Made by a program: the position numbers and the translations under genes
Notes under the pieces: model-generated
Databases searched by the model: none
What the model saw: only the letters and a program-made list of their open reading frames with translations
What the model was told of the DNA's origin: nothing
In this document: one piece after another, positions 12,271 through 24,300 of the stretch
How positions within the stretch are numbered: the first letter of the stretch is position 1
Layout: every line of letters begins with the position of its first letter
Source: Pyronema omphalodes
Taxonomy: Eukaryota; Ascomycota; Pezizomycetes; Pezizales; Pyronemataceae
Length of the DNA: 64,000 bases
NCBI GenBank assembly: GCA_024516155.1
Contig: JAJJXM010000065.1
Span: 186,001 to 250,000 of the forward strand
Reading direction: 5' to 3'

Positions 12271-13838
12271 CTCTCCGCTTTGTCTGCATTCCCCCCTCTC
12301 CTTTGGTCCCCCTCCCTCTCCGCTTCATTCCTCGTCAATAATCCGTTGAATCTCACCCACCAATCCTCTGCACGCTCCAGATCAAATTCACGGCTTAACC
12401 TACAATGAACTAGACTATCCTGCATCGTCGTCTATTTTTGACCGATACATACGTTTTTGCTTTTGTCTCGTTCAGAGTGCTGCGCACTTATTGGTCGGCT
12501 GACACCTCCAAAGCCGACGGATTTGCTTCTGCGGCAAGGGGGGGCGCTGATGGACAAGGATGTGACGATAACAGTGTGTGGAAAAAAGAACCAAGACTTG
12601 TCTCAGACACCCATAGATGGGGGATATGCAACTGAAGCCTACCGTCCGTGGGGCAATGATTGATTCAGCTGGGGAGGGAGGGGTATACATCATCGATGAT
12701 GGTGATGTTAATGATATGTACCAGGAAGACCGGCCTGACTGAAATATCGATACCTGCATGGGAAATCAGCTCTATTACGTTTTGTGGGGCGAACGGTGCC
12801 GGAGTGCGAGGTGCAGAAACAATTCACTCAGTATCACTCATTGTCATTGTGACTGAGGTTTTGGGGCATGGCGGTAAGATAGATATTCGACTGACATACC
12901 TGAACCAATTACATCTTCAAGTCAGCATTTCAAAACGCTCGACTTTTTCTTGTCGTCTTATCGACTATTTTGGGGAAATATTCGGCAGCTGTTCGGCGGA
13001 ATTTTAGCTGCTGGTTTAACTCGATTCCTATCATAGCTGATTTCGTCGACTGATCTGCCGTTTCTTGTGGCAAATCGGATCACGAAAACCTGAAAACGTA
13101 AGCCATGGATTTACATCTTCTGAGGAGCTTTTTGAATGGGTCACAGTCTATTCTAGAGAGAAACAAATCCCCCCTCCCCATCTATCGCCACCCCATAAAC
13201 TAAATTGCCATCCATAAACTCGATGCCTACTGGCCAATGAAAAGAGATGACTGATCGATACCCACCCTTGACTCATTGCAGAATTATACCTGCACATGCC
13301 GCTACCACACTGAATTTGGTGAATGTTGCGCAGATGCAGGCACGTTGATATCGATTTTTTATTTTAACAGACTCTGTGTATTTTTGTGTGGGTAATTGTT
13401 TACGAAGCTGAAGTGATGTTAGTATCCCTAGCTAGGGCCCTGCTCTACTTTGGCTCCCGCTGATGTCCGCTGTCATCGCCGGTTAGGCCCGGCTTGGTAT
13501 CGGGCTTGGTACATACATACAAACATACATACATAGCGGGTTAAATTATGTAGGGTTTCATAGAGCTGAACAAGCCTATTACTTTTTAGTGCCTATCATG
13601 GCGCTCCGATGAACCCACTAGTCTTGATCGTCTGTGGGAAAAAAGCACCATCAGAGTTTCTTTATACGTAAAGTAAGAAATACTGTCTTTCAACCTCATC
13701 TCTCACCGAGAACGAAACGCTGGAAATATGATCCGCACATGGACATAGCGGGAAGCACATGAAGATCCGCAGGGGTCAAAGATGAACTGGAGGGGTTTGT
13801 ATGTTTTGTTGTTTCTGAATTTGGTATCGCGTTAGTTA

Positions 13839-13912
13839 TTGCTCCGTAGTCACTCCGCAGTCATTCCGCAGTCACTTCGCAGTCGCTTTGCAGTTACTCC
13901 GCAGTTGCTCCA
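13839..13912. repeat. 11-bp tandem repeat, about 6 copies
   Basis: Imperfect head-to-tail copies of TCACTCCGCAG run with an 11-bp period from 13839 to 13904, with a partial copy after. Copies differ by one to three substitutions, so the array is old. It lies in the gene desert. Confidence 0.85.
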
Positions 13913-16206
13913 GCCCGAAGTGGAGCGGAGTGCATCATGCTTCATCTATGTAGCTTTGTTTGGCACATTGAAAGAAATTCCAAGCCAGGGCGAAGAGATA
14001 TTATCTTTACAGGCTACAGCGATGGAAAATAGGGAAAATAGGGAAAGATGTGGAAAATATTGGGTCTAAACAAAATGAGTTAGTTTCAACCATGTGGCTA
14101 GACCGCTTATGGTTGATTTATGGCAGAGAGGAAAATAACAGGCTTTTCAGCTGGCGAGTCAAGCGCTAAACAAATGATCATGCAACCCGGAACCCCGCAA
14201 AATAATGGACAGATTTGGCTCTCGACAGACGGGTATGCGCAACGAAATGCAAATAGACGGCTGATCAGGATGCTCACTTTGTCCAGTCGAAAGAATGCGT
14301 GCACCAAGGGTATTGGGAAAAATAGTTGTAACCGGACTTCCCTATTTACTCGTAAAGCCATGAGAATAGAGAACATGCACTCTCTTTTACCAGAGAGGCT
14401 TGATGCATCTCGTGTTTTTTTGTGGATGATCCAGGATGTAATGGTGGTGGGGGGTTAATTCGCCGACCCAGCTTTAACCCAATCGGATACTGCCGGTTGG
14501 TATTCCAAGAGCTGGGTTCAATGACGCTTGTAGAGTAGTACACGATGTGTACGAGTATCGGGTGTTAGGAACTAGGGAACAAAAAACATGATACCCATTG
14601 AAGCACGCGCATATATGAAGGTTTCACATAAGTTTGCGCATTCACACGGTACCTGCTTACTGCAAGTCAGCTGTACTTTTCTTCCTAATTTCCAAGTCCC
14701 AAAACCGAAGGGACTCGACATTGCAATTTCAATATCATCAGCAATAAGGATGAAAAAGAATCACACCGATAATTGGAACATGGCTGACGCGGCATAAATC
14801 TTCAGTAAACAATAAATGATGACTGGATTATGCGAGAAATCCTCCGGCCCTCCGGGCGGATACCTTCATTCCGTCATCTGCAGTTTTCATGGACACCGGT
14901 CATGAAGGAGCGGATGACTTTCATTGCATTGAGGATTCGGAGAAAAAAGGGAAGATCGACTATAGTTCTGACCTCAGCAATGACTATGCCTTACCCGGAT
15001 CGCACAGAACACCGTTTGTCGCCGCCATGCTGTGATTTCTCGTGTTCAAGCCGACTCATAGATTATCACTCGGTGTTGTAAATGCAGTTTTTAGTGCAAA
15101 ATTTCATCATAGCTATTTCTCCGGCTTTCAACCCATCCCGTTTCCATCAACTTGGTATGCCTAGATGCTGTCTTGTCTTGAAACCGATATTTTCGGCACA
15201 TTATAGAACCAGATAATACCCCGGCTAACGCTGTACAACCATAACTAATGATCGACGGAAGATATTGCGCAGCGTGGTTATCCTGGCAATAAATGTAGTA
15301 ATATTTTCCAGGCCCTTAGCGCGTAGTCAAGACATTCTGCGTAAAGATACTACTAATAACTTACTACAAGCTGTAGGCGTATCGCAATTGTTAATCTGCA
15401 AGGCCTGCATACTCAAGAAGATGCAAAACATCTGGTATTCTTGCCGGCTTATGAAATGGAAAGTGTTTTCCGTAAATGAAACTGGGGTAAGGCTTTTTTC
15501 GCCGAATGGTTTGGAACAAATCGGAACGCCGGTATTTATGGTATCATGCTGTTGATTGACCGGATGCGCTATTCCTCCGTATCTTTGTCTCTAGTGAACC
15601 TTGTAATTGTTGAATTTTACGCGGAAAACGTGTGTAGTATATTGTCAAAACAGCCAAGCCTTCAAAATAAAACAATAAAAGACATCGAATCCTTATGTAT
15701 GCGTGATAATCTATGCTTCTGCACATAAGAGGAATTACCATGAGCACGTCATTATCAGGCACACAAAAGAGATAGTAAATATAGTTTACCTTGGAGTAAC
15801 AGTTCTGTAGATAGCAAGCACACCAGGGCACCATATGCAGGTCTATCCCTGGTTCATGGCCTTAGTATCCGTTTATTTTTGTATTTCAGAGGCGCGCTAT
15901 CACCATCTTTTGTACCACTCGATTACAAATACATCCAAAGAAGGACTGTCAATATCGTAGTACGCAGGTCAGAGAATATAGTATTATAAATCATCGCTCG
16001 TATGTGGATCACCGGAGCAATCAGTAACTTTTACTGTGGCGCTGGGGACAATATCACGGGGTATGGGAGATAGGAGTGGCCACAAGAACTGGATACTTGG
16101 GTTTCTTTTGTCCTGCATGTGTCTTGAAAGCCTCTAATGGTGTATGATTGAAATAAGATGAGAAAATAAAATCAAAAAAATTCCCGTGGTGCTTTCTAAT
16201 TGATTA

Positions 16207-16232
16207 TTGATTGATTGATTGATTGATTGATT
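16207..16232. repeat. tetranucleotide microsatellite (ATTG)n
   Basis: About six and a half copies of ATTG/TTGA in a row, within intergenic AT-rich sequence. Confidence 0.9.
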
Positions 16233-18379
16233 AACTCTTAAACGTTCCCAATCGTAAGGTTATGAGGTGTTTTCTAATTGATGATGGCTTGAGATGCAGG
16301 CTTTCTTACACACTTTTTGCGACTCAATTATTACTTCCATAGTATGTGGTTTGAGATTAATGGCCTTGAATAGTACCCCTGTCTATTCCGTGAAGCCCTT
16401 CGCGGTTCTACTGACGGCCCGGCTCATGCCGGTATACGAATCATCTTTCATGACTAGTCTTGATAAACATGTTATCGGACTATGCAAAGATTTCCATGGC
16501 GTAACTACTAGAATACATTTCTACAATTCACATACCTCAAAGTGGCGGTTGTTGTTAACTCTGGGCTTTATCAACAGAGAGTCTAATCAGCTGTAAGGAA
16601 GTATATACACAAACATTGACTAAATTCCCACCCCAGACCGAAATCTCAACGTGCCCTGTATTAGAGAGCCACTATCCTTACCCTTCGGTCCGAAATATAC
16701 TTAATGATACTTAACAAAATCTCATGATTTATATTCTGTCAACGTAAATAGATTATATGACAAATATGATTCAAAACTAAAACAACATCCTGTAATCGAC
16801 TGAGGGGGTTTTTTTTTACCAGACTTCCATCAATGATACAATTGCAACTTTTATGTGCAAGAAGATAAATCAATCCGTTCTTGTCAACCTCCATTATTTT
16901 CTAACCAAAAACTCAAGACATAGCAATTATCAAGATGGCCGGCTTGTAATGATTTATTATACCCCTCGAGCCCATCGATTTCTTCACGTTATCCAGCGGT
17001 CAGACAAGTCCTTGATCCTTCAGTTTGGCAGATCTAGATAGACAGGCTAAATAAAAAGCCTAATCAGGAAGAGACCATATTCACCTCCCCAAACGCTGGT
17101 ACACTGCTACCATCTCAGCATCATGAGAGTAGTAATCCATCGTACTTGGTAAAGAATCCTCCCAAATGCCGCATAAAGCCGTCGAAAAATTACCTAGACA
17201 ACCCACCTAGCGAGCTTACCACGGCCATAAACTAGTACCACTACATCAAAAAGATGATAAAATGACATCTTTTGTCGAACTAAGCACTACCTAGCATTCC
17301 ATAGACACGAGGGGAAAAACAGGGAGACATATGCAGCACAATAGTGATTGTAGAAATCATAATAATATGAGCATAAAGTATAAAGGAAATAGCGTTAAGC
17401 ACCTTCATATTAAACCCAATAGATTAAGTAATCCGTGGATAGTAGAATACCAACCCAAAATATAAAATCCCCAGAAGTTAGAACACATTATAAGACACTT
17501 AAGTATAACATTCCTGGAACCTTATCCTCAGTTTGATAACATCTGCTTACATACCAGCAGAATGAGGGTAGTATCTATTTGTAATCATGACATGGAGATC
17601 AAATAATAGTAAACTGCGAATATTAATCATATTATTTCAAGAACTGCAAGTGATATGACATGATCAAGTTAATTTATCGTACCCAAAAGCGTATCACGTA
17701 ATATTTGTCAGCATCATGGTCTCATTAGATTACAAAGATCAGCATGAAGTATTTCGGCCACTTCCTATACTTCTATCATTCCGCTTAAGGACACTGAGAT
17801 GGGAGATTGCTTATAAAGGTAAGCGAATGTAGAGCTGATAACAACAAACGTGATCAGAAACTTCGTCGTAATAACCGCGTCTAGTCGAGAGTCTATAAAT
17901 TTCATTTTGACTTCATAACGGAAAAACATAAATGATAAATTTCCAGTCGTGATGTAATGATTCAACTGTTACATATATCCAGAGAAAGCAGAAAGGCCCA
18001 TCGCTTGCGGTTGCAGCGTCTAATATATATGCCGGTTTAAGGATACTGGCATAGCCGTGCATAACCACTTGCGAATCGTGACAGAAGACATAATTGAACC
18101 TATTAATTCGGCCTCTCCCATTCTATACAGAGATCAAACGTCACATATGAAATCTGAATATCACCGACCACCACTTTCTTTTAGACGTACTGTGAAGCTT
18201 CTCTCATATTACGGCGAAAGCGGTTCATATCGAATAATGCACAATGGCTAAGCTCAGAAAATTGAGTATTTCTCGTAGTCAAAAGACATGCATAAAATAC
18301 GCCCCGCTATAATTGCCAAGTCCCAACTCAATAACTACAAGTATATTTTCTCCCCCGACTCCACAATCCCATAACCTTC

Positions 18380-19457
18380 CTACTCCTCCCAAGCTGTATA
18401 AACAATTTTCGATCCATACTTCTCCCCCTTTTTCAACACCACCATATTCCTCCAAACCGGCCTATTAACCGCATCCACAAACCTACTCGGCTCAACACAA
18501 AACCCCGATCTCGGTAACCTCTTCGGTGATCCATCCGATCTTTCATCCACCATATTCCCCTGCCCGGTATAAAACTGAAAAGCCGGTTCCGTACTTTCTA
18601 CCCTGAGATGGATCTTCGTATCCGGATGATAAAACGAAGCCAGAGTACGAAGAGGAAGCGAACGGGTGTCGATAGGAATTTTATCCGGTGCCTCAAAGGA
18701 GTCGGGAAATACGAAACAGTCGTCGATATTGGGTCCAGTTGCGGTGAGCTCAAAGGGCTGGTTTGTTGAGATTCCAGGGTATGGTGCGGAGGACTCGTCG
18801 ATGGGGATTCCAGTGGCGTCTAGCGGTAGGTGGAGGTTTGTGGCCAGGGTTCCAATTGTACCAGCGATTGTTTCGCCTCCGCTGAGGTTGAAGTAACTTT
18901 CATTGTATCATTAGCTTTTATTCCGGTGATCATCCTTTTGGGGGGGGGGGGGGGGGGGGGGGAGGGGGGGCTCACCTATGGTTCGTCATATTAATACAAG
19001 TTTCCTCCGCCCCACCGACCAGCTCAGCTTCATACTCCACCTCAATCCTCCTCTCCAATCCCTCATCCCTAATCCTATAAACCACCGCCGCCTTCACCTC
19101 TCCTGGAAACATCTCCTCCAAATGAGTCGAAGTTAGATCAAACCTACAAGCCATACCCTCTTTATACTCGACCTCTCTAGGCCCATCCCAAATCCTCTGT
19201 CCCCACCCACAAACTCCTCCATGTAACGAGTTCTCACCATTATTTTTCTTCAACTCCCAACGTCTTCCATCAAGATTATTGATAACCGCTTTCTTGATCC
19301 GGTTTGCAACGCGCCCAATAGTCTCCCCAAAGTATCCTGGGTTATTGGAATACTGTTCTTCCGTGTTGAAGTTTAGGACTATGTTGAAGTTGTTGCGACC
19401 TACTGGGAGGAGCTGGATTGTGGCGCCTCGGGGGATGATGTTGATGGGGTTAACCAT
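18380..19457 (-). CDS. aldose 1-epimerase (galactose mutarotase)
   Basis: This enzyme interconverts the alpha and beta anomers of aldoses such as galactose and glucose, usually in the cytosol. Exons are 19457-18976 and 18896-18380, joined across a 79-nt intron (GTGAG..AAAG) that contains a 23-nt G run. Together they give 332 aa, the normal size for the family. The sequence shows the family order: GRVANRI (residues 49-55), ENSLHGG with catalytic-type His79, TNHSYFNLSG (159-167) with His160, and GFCVEPSRF near the C-terminus with Glu296 in the place of the catalytic base. The start was placed at MVNPINIIPRG because family members begin just before this strand. The frame stays open upstream to an ATG at 19580, but that extension is low-complexity Pro/Ser. 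The gene stands alone between the desert and the transposon region. Confidence 0.93.
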
Positions 19458-20094
19458 GGTGGGGTGTGGGAGTGAAGGTGGGGGTGGGGGGGTGTGTGGG
19501 GGGGAGGGGGTGGGGGATGATAATGGTGATTTGGAATATTGAAGACGAAAGATGGAAAGAGGGAAAGAAGAATTGCCCACGAAATTCCAGTAAGAAAACT
19601 CGCTTTATATCAACTCCGTTCCAAGATATATATTTCCTAACGCAAAACCCACCAGTAAACTAACTACAGAATATACCAAATGCGCATCGAGATCTTCCCG
19701 GTTAGAAACAGGCTAATCCATCGGACTCGATGTCGGCTAAAGAGCGTGCCTGGTGCCTGATATCGGGATGATGTTTCGCTGCAGGGGGTGGCGGCGGCGG
19801 GGGGGGGGGGGGGGGGGGGTGGTAGAGGGTGTGCACTGTGTAGTATACCGAAGCCGTCGCTTGATGGGGATGGAGAGAGAGCCTGCAGGGAACTCCCGCC
19901 GCATTTCTTCAACAGGATTCAACAAGCCTTTCAAATAGGCTAGATATATACATATCCGGTAAGTATTCCTCCGGTTAATCATATAGTGTGAGTGCCATAT
20001 TCCCCGCACCGGAAAATTCGTTAGGTGCACTACGACATAGCGGCTGTAGGCGACTTGGGGGGGGGGGGGGGGCTCGGAGGTAGACTGGTGGATG
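19458..20094. other. intergenic, G-rich, no gene seen
   Basis: Upstream region of the mutarotase gene. It contains G-rich promoter-proximal sequence (19470-19520) and two long G runs (19799-19819 and 20057-20072). No supported gene. Confidence 0.6.
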
Positions 20095-20096
20095 TA

Positions 20097-20450
20097 CAGT
20101 AAAACCTGTCTATAACGGTAGGGTCCGGAACGGGAAAATCTACCGGTATTCAAAGGAAACCGTTGTGAGGGAAGGGCTTGGCGCCAGTATGAGGTACGAG
20201 TGATTGCATGTGACTAGTGAAGGCGGCGGTGTACGCTCCACCATCATGGCGCTATACCTGTTATGTACCTAGCCACGTCTCTAGCTCCACTTTTTATAAC
20301 GGTACCCTGCAAATTTTTCGCGAAACTTTACCGGTACTCTTATAGCCCAAAATACCGGTATTTCCCATACAAAACGGTCGGGACCGTGGAAAAGTTCCGG
20401 TTTTCAGAAGTTACCGGTGTAGGGAGAACCGTTATAGAGAGGTTCTACTG
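20097..20450. mobile_element. 354-bp non-autonomous DNA transposon (MITE-like) with TIRs
   Basis: The left end reads CAGTAAAACCTGTCTATAAC and continues GGT. The right end, read on the other strand, is CAGTAGAACCTCTCTATAAC and continues GGT: 21 of 23 positions match. Both ends are flanked by TA (20095-20096 and 20451-20452), the target duplication expected for Tc1/mariner/pogo-type transposases. The inside has no open frame for a transposase. It carries four copies of ACCGGT (20142, 20330, 20354, 20413) and another TATAACGGTA motif at 20295. Element type and TA duplication are seen directly; assignment to the pogo/Tc1 group is inferred from the ends. Confidence 0.85.
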
Positions 20451-20452
20451 TA

Positions 20453-21340
20453 CGTGTGTGGTGGATGATAGATCTACCATGACATGATGTAGATTCAGCC
20501 GCTACGAGATATTTGATGCGAGCGAGTTATGCGACGGTTATCTGGGAGTAACTTGTAACTTACAACCCAACTTTAACCGGACATCAGGACATCAGTGAAC
20601 AGAACATTATTTTCATCTGGACACTTGACGAGTTTGATTACCCACCCCCCCCCCCCCCCCCCCCCCCTTCCCCCGCGCCTAACTGATACCCAGCAACAAC
20701 ACAACACAACGCACATAACATCACATTTCATCTCATAGGATATATCCGATCCGATCCGTATAGATATCCAAAGTTTGGAAAGCACGGGTATTCCATTCAA
20801 GCTACAGCAACAAACAACAACAACAACAGTAATAAATTTCATTTCAATCCTCAGTATCTCAGGTATCAATAACAATAACAATAGTTAAAAAAAAAAAAAA
20901 ACTTAGAACTTAAAACCTTCATTAAACATAGCATAAAACTCAGCAAAAACAACAAAAGACAGCCAACAAAAGACAGCCAACAACAGCCAACCACAAACCA
21001 CAACAAACAAACAAAAAAACACAATGGTTCCTCCGTATGAAAAATTACGTTCCTCGTAACCAAATTAATCAATCAAGCAATCAACTAATCAAAAGCATCA
21101 ACCTTTATCAACTTATCCCCTTATCCCCTTGCCAACACAGCAAAAGCGAGAAAAAAAAAAAAGAAACAGACAGATATTGTAAACCCAACTCCATATAAAA
21201 AACAAAACAACAAAAAGAAAAAGAAGACATGTAAACCACGTAAAAAAAACCCAACAACCAATCAACCAACCAACTAACCAACCAACTAACCAACCAACTA
21301 ACCAACAACTTTTCCCCATCACAAAAAACCCCTCCCCCCT
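20453..21340. other. 3' flank of tra1, low-complexity, no gene seen
   Basis: The plus strand is A/C-rich. It contains a 23-nt C run (20645-20667), CAACAA and ACAGCCAACA repeats (20690-21010) and a 12-bp CCAACCAACTAA tandem array near 21262-21306, only 35 bp beyond the tra1 stop codon and so probably in its 3' UTR. Minus-strand open frames here translate to repetitive F/C/L/W strings and are rejected. Confidence 0.6.
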
Positions 21341-24300
21341 CTATAAATACGGCATCCAAAGATGATCCAACAGCGCCAAATGCATAGGATTAGCAGCCTT
21401 AGCAATCAAATCAATAACGGTCTGATTAGCGGGTAAAGTTCCAGTTCCCGGTTGCGCCAAACTAGCAGTCTTCTTAATAATCATATCTGAATTTTGCTGA
21501 ACCTTTTCACGAAGCTGTTGTTCACCTGCGCTTCCACGGTGTTGTTGTGTGAACCAGAAGATCATTTCATCTCTTACAAAGACACTGAGATGTTGTTCTA
21601 GTTCAAACTATTGCTGGGTTAGTATCATCTTGTAATCGGGGGGATGGAAGAAAAAGGGACAAGGCTTACGTCGGGCTCGCTTAGGCATCGTGCAATTGTC
21701 ATTATTGCCGCGGCGAATATTCCTTCTAATGCAATGGGTCCCATAAGCATCTGAAGATTGGGAGTGAGACGGAATGGCACGGTTTCCGGGTTGTGGAAGG
21801 TTGCGTTGGTAGATGCCAATGTCGGGATAAGCTCAGAACCCCAGATGTTTCCAGTTGAGCGGGAGATGAACATCTTGTGTGGGAAACGGTTGCTCATGGT
21901 CATAACGTATGTGATGAATGTCAAGGCGGCCAATTGGTAACTGAACTGGCGACGGAACAAGAAGAACTCCGAGTATGAGGGGTATGAACTTGACAAAAAC
22001 TAGTAGATATGCATGTTAGTAAGAGTGTTTTAAGAAGCGGTGAATAAAACTTACCTCGAGAACAATGTTATTAGGCACCATGTCATTCTGGATGCAATTA
22101 AAGATTTCCAGTTTCACGACAGGATCAACAGCATTCTGTCCCGTTCTTCCAGGTTCCAAAGATCCAATAACCCTCTTAAGAGCAAACACAATCGGATCGT
22201 CCTTGTTGATTCCGATCCTTCTGCAATGATCCTCGAAGATACCCTGTAGGGAGATGTACGAAGAATCATCCTGTACCAATCTGAGATGAGGCGCAATAGG
22301 GACCATCAAAGGTAGATGGAAATTCAAGTTTCTGCGTCTACTCTCCTTTCTGCGGCTAAGAACACCATTAAAGATTCTAAACAACTGAAGAATCCTCTCT
22401 TCTCTGCGACAGTGTCTGGCAGCCGGATGTTGAACCGCAAATGCATGGATGCTACCATCATGTCCTCTCATCTTAAGACGTCTGTGACAGATACCATAAC
22501 CACGGACGACATCAACCCTCGGCAAGAAGCGATCAATACGGACGAAATCCTTGTTATTGTCCTTATGAGCCAAGTACTGACCAGGAACCTCGACTTCATC
22601 AAACTTCTGGAAGCGGAATTCGCTGAGGTGTGGGCTGTAGGATTCGAGATTGTTGTAGGCCGGTCGACGATCAAGCTTCTCTTCAAATCTATCCCGCCAT
22701 CTACGAAGCCTCTCGATGTACTTTTGCAAGTTAGGTCTTTCGGTGACGAAATCGGCTTCGAAAGCAGGTCTGATGTGCGGAGGAAGAATAGTTTCAGCGA
22801 AACGTGAGATATTGGCTTCAGTAGACGGCGGTAGTTTGGTATCCTCCAAAGATGGGTTCATCCTCGAAATCCACTGAAGGCCATCGTTAAGCAAGGCCAC
22901 AATCAATCTATAAGCATCTTCATCAGGAGGACACTTAAAGAACTTCGCAATCTGGTCTCCCATGGTTTCCATGGAAAGAGCCAAGAGAGGGAATGCAGTC
23001 TTGAGGACGCTCATAACCTCCTCAGTGTATTCCCATGGTGCGCGTTTGACTGGTGGCTGCTGGGGCTGGATTGGCGGTACAGGTGCTCCAGGCTGAGCAG
23101 GTGATCCGGCGTTTGGCTGAGCATTGGGGACAGTTGGAGATGTCTGTTGACCCGGAACACTGGCTTGCTGTAGAGGACTACCGGCTTTGGCGGCTTCGGC
23201 GATACCATTAGGCATTCCAGGACGGGGCTGACCCTGTTGAACCTGTGCCATACCTGCAACACCAGGGGGCTTGCCTCCTCTAGCAGCGGTAGCAGCTTGC
23301 TGTTTCTTGATAACCTGGTAATCTTCACGGCTGGTTCGCAACAAAAAGTAAAGAGACTAGAAAAGAAAAAAACATTAGCCAAAACTCCAATAAAACATGT
23401 TTTTTGACTTACCTGAGGATAATTCTTAGCAATCTTAATCAAGATCGTACGAGCCAAGTGTGCCTCCTTATGCGAAAGAGAGGTGAGAAGTTGAGGGATA
23501 TAAGTAATCCAATACCAAACCGGAACATCACCCTTATAACCCTCGAATGAAGCAGCAATAGCACCACTAGCATCATCAAGACTGAGTAACCAAAGGACTC
23601 TACCAAGTAACTTTCTGGCCTTGCCGTTCTTATACAAGCCTGCCGCCTCAAGGTAGCAGCTAACCGCATTACTGGCTGGTCCCATATCAGTCGGGTTCTC
23701 CTTGAATAACTGGTCATTGTAGTGTCCCCATTGAGCCCAAGCCTTAGGAAGTTTTAGATCATGGTACAGTGCTAAACTAAAGGCTTCGTTGGCTTCATCC
23801 TTAGATTTCAACTTGGACAAAAACATTCCCTTAAGAGTGTAAAACTCTGCCTTCTGTTGTGATGCGAAATATCCGAGGTTAGTGTTATTGATAACCTCCA
23901 ACCCCTGAGTAAGTTCATTGGGGTTCTGGTAATGACATTTCGCCTGCTCTCTAAGCTTCAAGAATGCCTCTTGAATTTCAATATTAGGCAGGGTGTAAAT
24001 CTTGCTGAGTTGGTTAATGCAGACATCAGGAAGCTGGTGTTTCCTGGCAACGTGTGCGAAGCGGTTGATGATCCATGCAGTTTCGTGGTATCCTCTGTAT
24101 CCGTAAGAGTTACTATTTCCTCCGGCGCTCTGATTTTGCTGGGGAAGAAGAGGAAGGTATGTCTGGTTAATAGAGTGGAAGATGTGCTGTCTCCAAGTGA
24201 CAAGGTCGTGCCATGCATTAATGTCGTCCCAAACGTTAGGAAGTCTGTCTCGCCAAGTGCCCAAAAGAAGCTTGAGTTCCTGACTCTTCGCATCTAGATT

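Larger units (their letters stand above)
6991..18379. other. gene desert, no supported gene
   Basis: Over 11 kb of AT-leaning sequence contains only short open frames (mostly under 140 codons) on both strands. None has a recognisable domain, a matched partner exon or a strong splice structure. It holds a few simple repeats (13839-13912, 16207-16232) and a stretch near 10.9-12.3 kb with some coding-like fragments, listed separately. No transposase, reverse transcriptase or rRNA was recognised. It could be decayed mobile DNA, a regulatory region or a site of non-coding transcripts. Confidence 0.5.

Noticed and set aside
22316..22807. 163-codon plus-strand frame
   Set aside because: Antisense shadow of tra1 exon 8.
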